Assembly (NCBI GenBank): GCA_905187695.1
Contig: CAJJIY010000048.1
Span: 1 to 7,945 of the forward strand
DNA from: an uncultured Eubacteriales bacterium
Lineage (GTDB): Bacteria; Bacillota; Clostridia; Oscillospirales; CAG-272
DNA length: 7,945 nt
Direction: 5' to 3'
Below are positions 6,302 through 7,945 of the stretch, piece after piece (the stretch's first letter is position 1; each line of letters starts with the position of its first letter). The position numbers and the translations under genes are program-made. The notes under the pieces were generated by a model. It was not told where the DNA came from, searched no databases, and was given only the letters and a program-made list of their open reading frames with translations.

Positions 6302-6445
6302 CGGGCGAACTTCCCGGACGGGAGGTCAAATGTCGCCCGCGGAAGTGAGCGGCCGCAAGGTGGCCGGTCGCGGAAGTGGGCGGGAAAAGAGCACCCAACA
6401 TTCCGGCTACGGCACCCCCCTTTTTAAGATTTCTTGAAGGGGTGC
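6302..6445. other. Strongly structured non-coding stretch with a 15-bp direct-repeat pair
   Basis: No credible gene is seen here. CGGGCGA (6302-6308) pairs with TCGCCCG (6333-6339) around an inner stem, ACTTCCCG-GA-CGGGAGGT (6309-6326, one G-T pair). CGCGGAAGTGAGCGG (6338-6352) recurs at 6369-6383 with one mismatch, and between them CGGCC (6350-6354) pairs with GGCCG (6362-6366). GCACC/GGTGC (6412-6416 with 6441-6445) closes another hairpin holding CCTT/AAGG. These could be remains of further repeat elements or a structured RNA. No promoter clearly drives it. Confidence 0.45.
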
Positions 6446-6462
6446 GGGGCGACCCATGGGGC

Positions 6463-6492
6463 GGGGCGAAGCCTTTCTTGGCAAGAAGCCCC
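6463..6492. repeat. Hairpin before the DUF1015 promoter
   Basis: GGGGC (6463-6467) pairs with GCCCC (6488-6492), and inside TTCTTG-G-CAAGAA (6475-6487) is a perfect palindrome about its central base. A T-run (6519-6526 region) begins about 25 nt later on the plus strand, too far for a classic terminator. It may belong to the adjacent repeat cluster. Confidence 0.35.
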
Positions 6493-6535
6493 TCCCGCTT
6501 AAATCCATCCTTCTTCAATATTTTTTGCGTGGGGC

Positions 6536-6564
6536 TTGATTTGGCGGCGCATTGGTGGTAAAAT
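6536..6564 (+). promoter_or_regulatory. Sigma-A promoter of the DUF1015 gene
   Basis: TTGATT (6536-6541) and TAAAAT (6559-6564) are 17 nt apart, and TGG directly before the -10 makes a TGn extension. Predicted start of transcription is about 6571, giving a leader of roughly 65 nt that holds the hairpin at 6576-6616 and the ribosome site at 6621-6627. Confidence 0.65.
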
Positions 6565-6575
6565 AAAGAAAAATC

Positions 6576-6616
6576 CGTGCTGGAAAGACGGAGTTGCGCC
6601 TGTCCTTTCCGGCACG
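6576..6616 (+). promoter_or_regulatory. 12-bp 5'-leader hairpin before the DUF1015 gene
   Basis: CGTGCTGGAAAG (6576-6587) pairs fully with CTTTCCGGCACG (6605-6616), with one T-G wobble and a 17-nt loop. It lies within a few nucleotides of the predicted transcript start and ends 4 nt before GGGGAGGA, leaving the ribosome site free. With no T-tract it is not a terminator. It may protect the 5' end of the mRNA or be a protein or ligand binding site; no known riboswitch class is recognisable. Confidence 0.55.
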
Positions 6617-6636
6617 CCATGGGGAGGAACTCTACG

Positions 6637-7893
6637 ATGCCCGCTTATTTTTTGCCCGCCGACATCCTTTTGCCGGATTTCGGGGTCGTGAACGGCACGG
6701 CCTATGCCACGGTTGCCTGCGACCAATACACCAGCGATCCGGAATACTGGCGCGAGCTGTCCGAGCGCGTGGGGGCAGCCCCCAGTACGCTTCGCATGAT
6801 CCTGCCGGAGGCATTTCTCCCGGAAGCCGAAGCGCGGATTCCCGCTGTTCACAAGGCCATGGAGGACTATCTCAAAAGCGGGCTCATCCGTTATCCGAAC
6901 AGTATGATTTATCTGGAGCGCACGCTTTCGGACGGGAAGGTGCGCCGGGGGCTGATCGGCATGATCGACCTGGAGCTCTATGATTACCGCCCCGGCGCGA
7001 AGAGCCTGATCCGCCCCACCGAAGAGACCGTGCCGGAACGGATTCCGCCCCGGCTTGAAGTCCGGCGCGGCGCGGCGCTGGAACTGCCCCATGTTCTGTT
7101 GCTTCTGGATGACCCCGGCCGCAGCGTGATCGAGCCGCAGGCCGCGCGTCTTTCCGCGCTCACCCCGGCTTATGACTTTCCGCTCTTGCCGGGCGCGGGC
7201 TCGGTCCGGGCCTTTTTCCTTGACAGCATCGGCATCGGCCGCGTGACCAGCGCGCTTTCCCGCCTGGTTTCGCCCGAACGACAGCGCCAGCGCTACGGCG
7301 CGGGATGCGCCCCGTTGCTTTTTGCGGTGGGAGACGGCAATCATTCTTTAGCGGTGGCCAAAGCTGCCTATGAGGAGGTCAAGGCCGAACTGGGCGAGGA
7401 GGCGCTTTTCCATCCGGCGCGCTATGCCTTGGCGGAAGTGGTGAATCTTTATGATCCCGCGCTGCGCTTCGAGCCCATCTACCGGGTGCTGACCGGCGTG
7501 GACCCGGACGAGGTGCTTTCGGCGCTGGAGAATTATTCTTACGCTCAGCACGGCACATTGCCCCCGCAGCAGATCCGCTTCCTTTCCGCCCGGCGTCGCG
7601 GGACCATGCATTTCGGTCATCCTTCCTGCCCGTTGCCGGTGGACACACTGGGGCATTTCCTTCACGGTTATCTGAATACGCATCCCGGCGCGGCGGTGGA
7701 TTACATTCACGGCGCCCGCACGGTGGAGGGACTGGCCGCACACGAAAACACGGTCGGCTTCCTCTTTGAGGGACTGCCGAAGGAAAAACTGTTTGAGACC
7801 GTCATGAACGAGGGGACCCTGCCGCGCAAGACTTTTTCCATGGGTCATGCCGAGGATAAACGGTTTTATATCGAAGCCCGCCGGATCCGCTGA
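6637..7893 (+). CDS. DUF1015 family protein (COG4198), function unknown
   Basis: The 418-residue soluble protein has the family's landmarks. These are an N-terminal segment with a conserved YATVACDQYTSDP (residues 23-35), RPTEETVPERIPPRLEVRRG (126-145), the almost invariant GDGNHSLA (233-240) and the closing LPRKTFSMGHAEDKRFYIE (395-413). Length is typical. No enzymatic role is established for the family that I can rely on. In some Firmicutes it sits beside serine-biosynthesis genes, but none is in view here. I chose ATG at 6637 because GGGGAGGA (6621-6628) lies 8 nt upstream. Earlier in-frame starts, GTG at 6577 and ATG at 6619, fall in the leader hairpin and in the ribosome site respectively. 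It is transcribed divergently from the ABC cluster from its own promoter. Family call is secure; function is not. Confidence 0.9.
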   Translation: MPAYFLPADILLPDFGVVNGTAYATVACDQYTSDPEYWRELSERVGAAPSTLRMILPEAFLPEAEARIPAVHKAMEDYLKSGLIRYPNSMIYLERTLSDGKVRRGLIGMIDLELYDYRPGAKSLIRPTEETVPERIPPRLEVRRGAALELPHVLLLLDDPGRSVIEPQAARLSALTPAYDFPLLPGAGSVRAFFLDSIGIGRVTSALSRLVSPERQRQRYGAGCAPLLFAVGDGNHSLAVAKAAYEEVKAELGEEALFHPARYALAEVVNLYDPALRFEPIYRVLTGVDPDEVLSALENYSYAQHGTLPPQQIRFLSARRRGTMHFGHPSCPLPVDTLGHFLHGYLNTHPGAAVDYIHGARTVEGLAAHENTVGFLFEGLPKEKLFETVMNEGTLPRKTFSMGHAEDKRFYIEARRIR

Positions 7894-7915
7894 GGTGCGC
7901 CGGGTTCAATATAAA

Positions 7916-7945
7916 ATGACCAAGGACCGCCGGCCACACACCGTG
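7916..7945 (+). CDS. Possible start of a further gene (partial, cut by the right edge)
   Basis: An ATG at 7916 opens a frame MTKDRRPHTV that is still open at the window end. An in-frame GTG at 7895, one base after the DUF1015 stop, would add VRRVQYK. Neither has a well-placed ribosome site, and ten codons are too few to recognise a family. If real, it is downstream of and possibly co-transcribed with DUF1015. Confidence 0.2.
   Translation, partial: MTKDRRPHTV

Noticed and set aside
6069..6620. 183-codon open frame on the minus strand across the repeat region
   Set aside because: It contains a duplicated peptide around GMKN only because the two element copies happen to be 159 bp apart. Most differences between the copies are amino-acid changing, the 22-bp array breaks any repeat phase, no ribosome site is seen, and it starts inside the DUF1015 leader.
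6499..7344. 281-codon minus-strand frame
   Set aside because: Antisense shadow of the DUF1015 gene and its promoter, with no recognisable domain.

Overview
The window looks like chromosomal DNA from a GC-rich member of the Bacillota, probably a gut-type Clostridia lineage. The evidence is purine-rich Shine-Dalgarno sites (AAGGAG, GAAGGAGGG) before most genes, sigma-A type promoters standing out as AT-rich islands, and an aspartokinase with the clostridial type of sequence. I cannot name a genus from sequence alone.

Layout. The left 5.8 kb is read on the minus strand. A promoter at about 5843-5871 drives a tight gene cluster: an ABC exporter half-transporter (3799-5790), an aspartokinase (2440-3756), a HIT-family nucleotide-binding protein (2084-2425) and an amidohydrolase of the TIM-barrel amidohydrolase_2 type (1236-2081). 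Gaps are 42, 14 and 2 nt, and a bulged intrinsic terminator at 1164-1217 ends the cluster. Downstream on the same strand, with its own probable promoter, is a DUF368 (PopT-type polyprenyl-phosphate transporter) membrane protein that runs off the left edge (1-1003). On the right, a DUF1015 protein is read on the plus strand from its own promoter (6637-7893). The last 30 to 50 bases may begin another gene.

Between the divergent promoters lies about 660 bp without a credible gene (5872-6535). It is a stack of small repeat elements. Two copies of a ~102-bp element (5905-6134 and 6191-6293) each have ~22-bp imperfect terminal inverted repeats and an internal hairpin. Extra 22-bp left-end units sit between them in tandem. 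The first copy is split by a 128-bp insert that has an 11-bp inverted repeat close to its left end and 5-11 nt inside its right end, and is flanked by the direct repeat CCGAAA; the second copy preserves the uninterrupted site. Further hairpins and a 15-bp direct-repeat pair follow (6302-6492). This nested, MITE-like arrangement is the most unusual thing in the window.

How the genes work together is not obvious. The cluster joins a peptide/lipid-type exporter to the first step of aspartate-family amino acid synthesis and to two housekeeping-type hydrolases. The spacing indicates co-transcription, but no shared pathway can be read from the sequence. I see no complete novel defence, toxin or biosynthetic system here.
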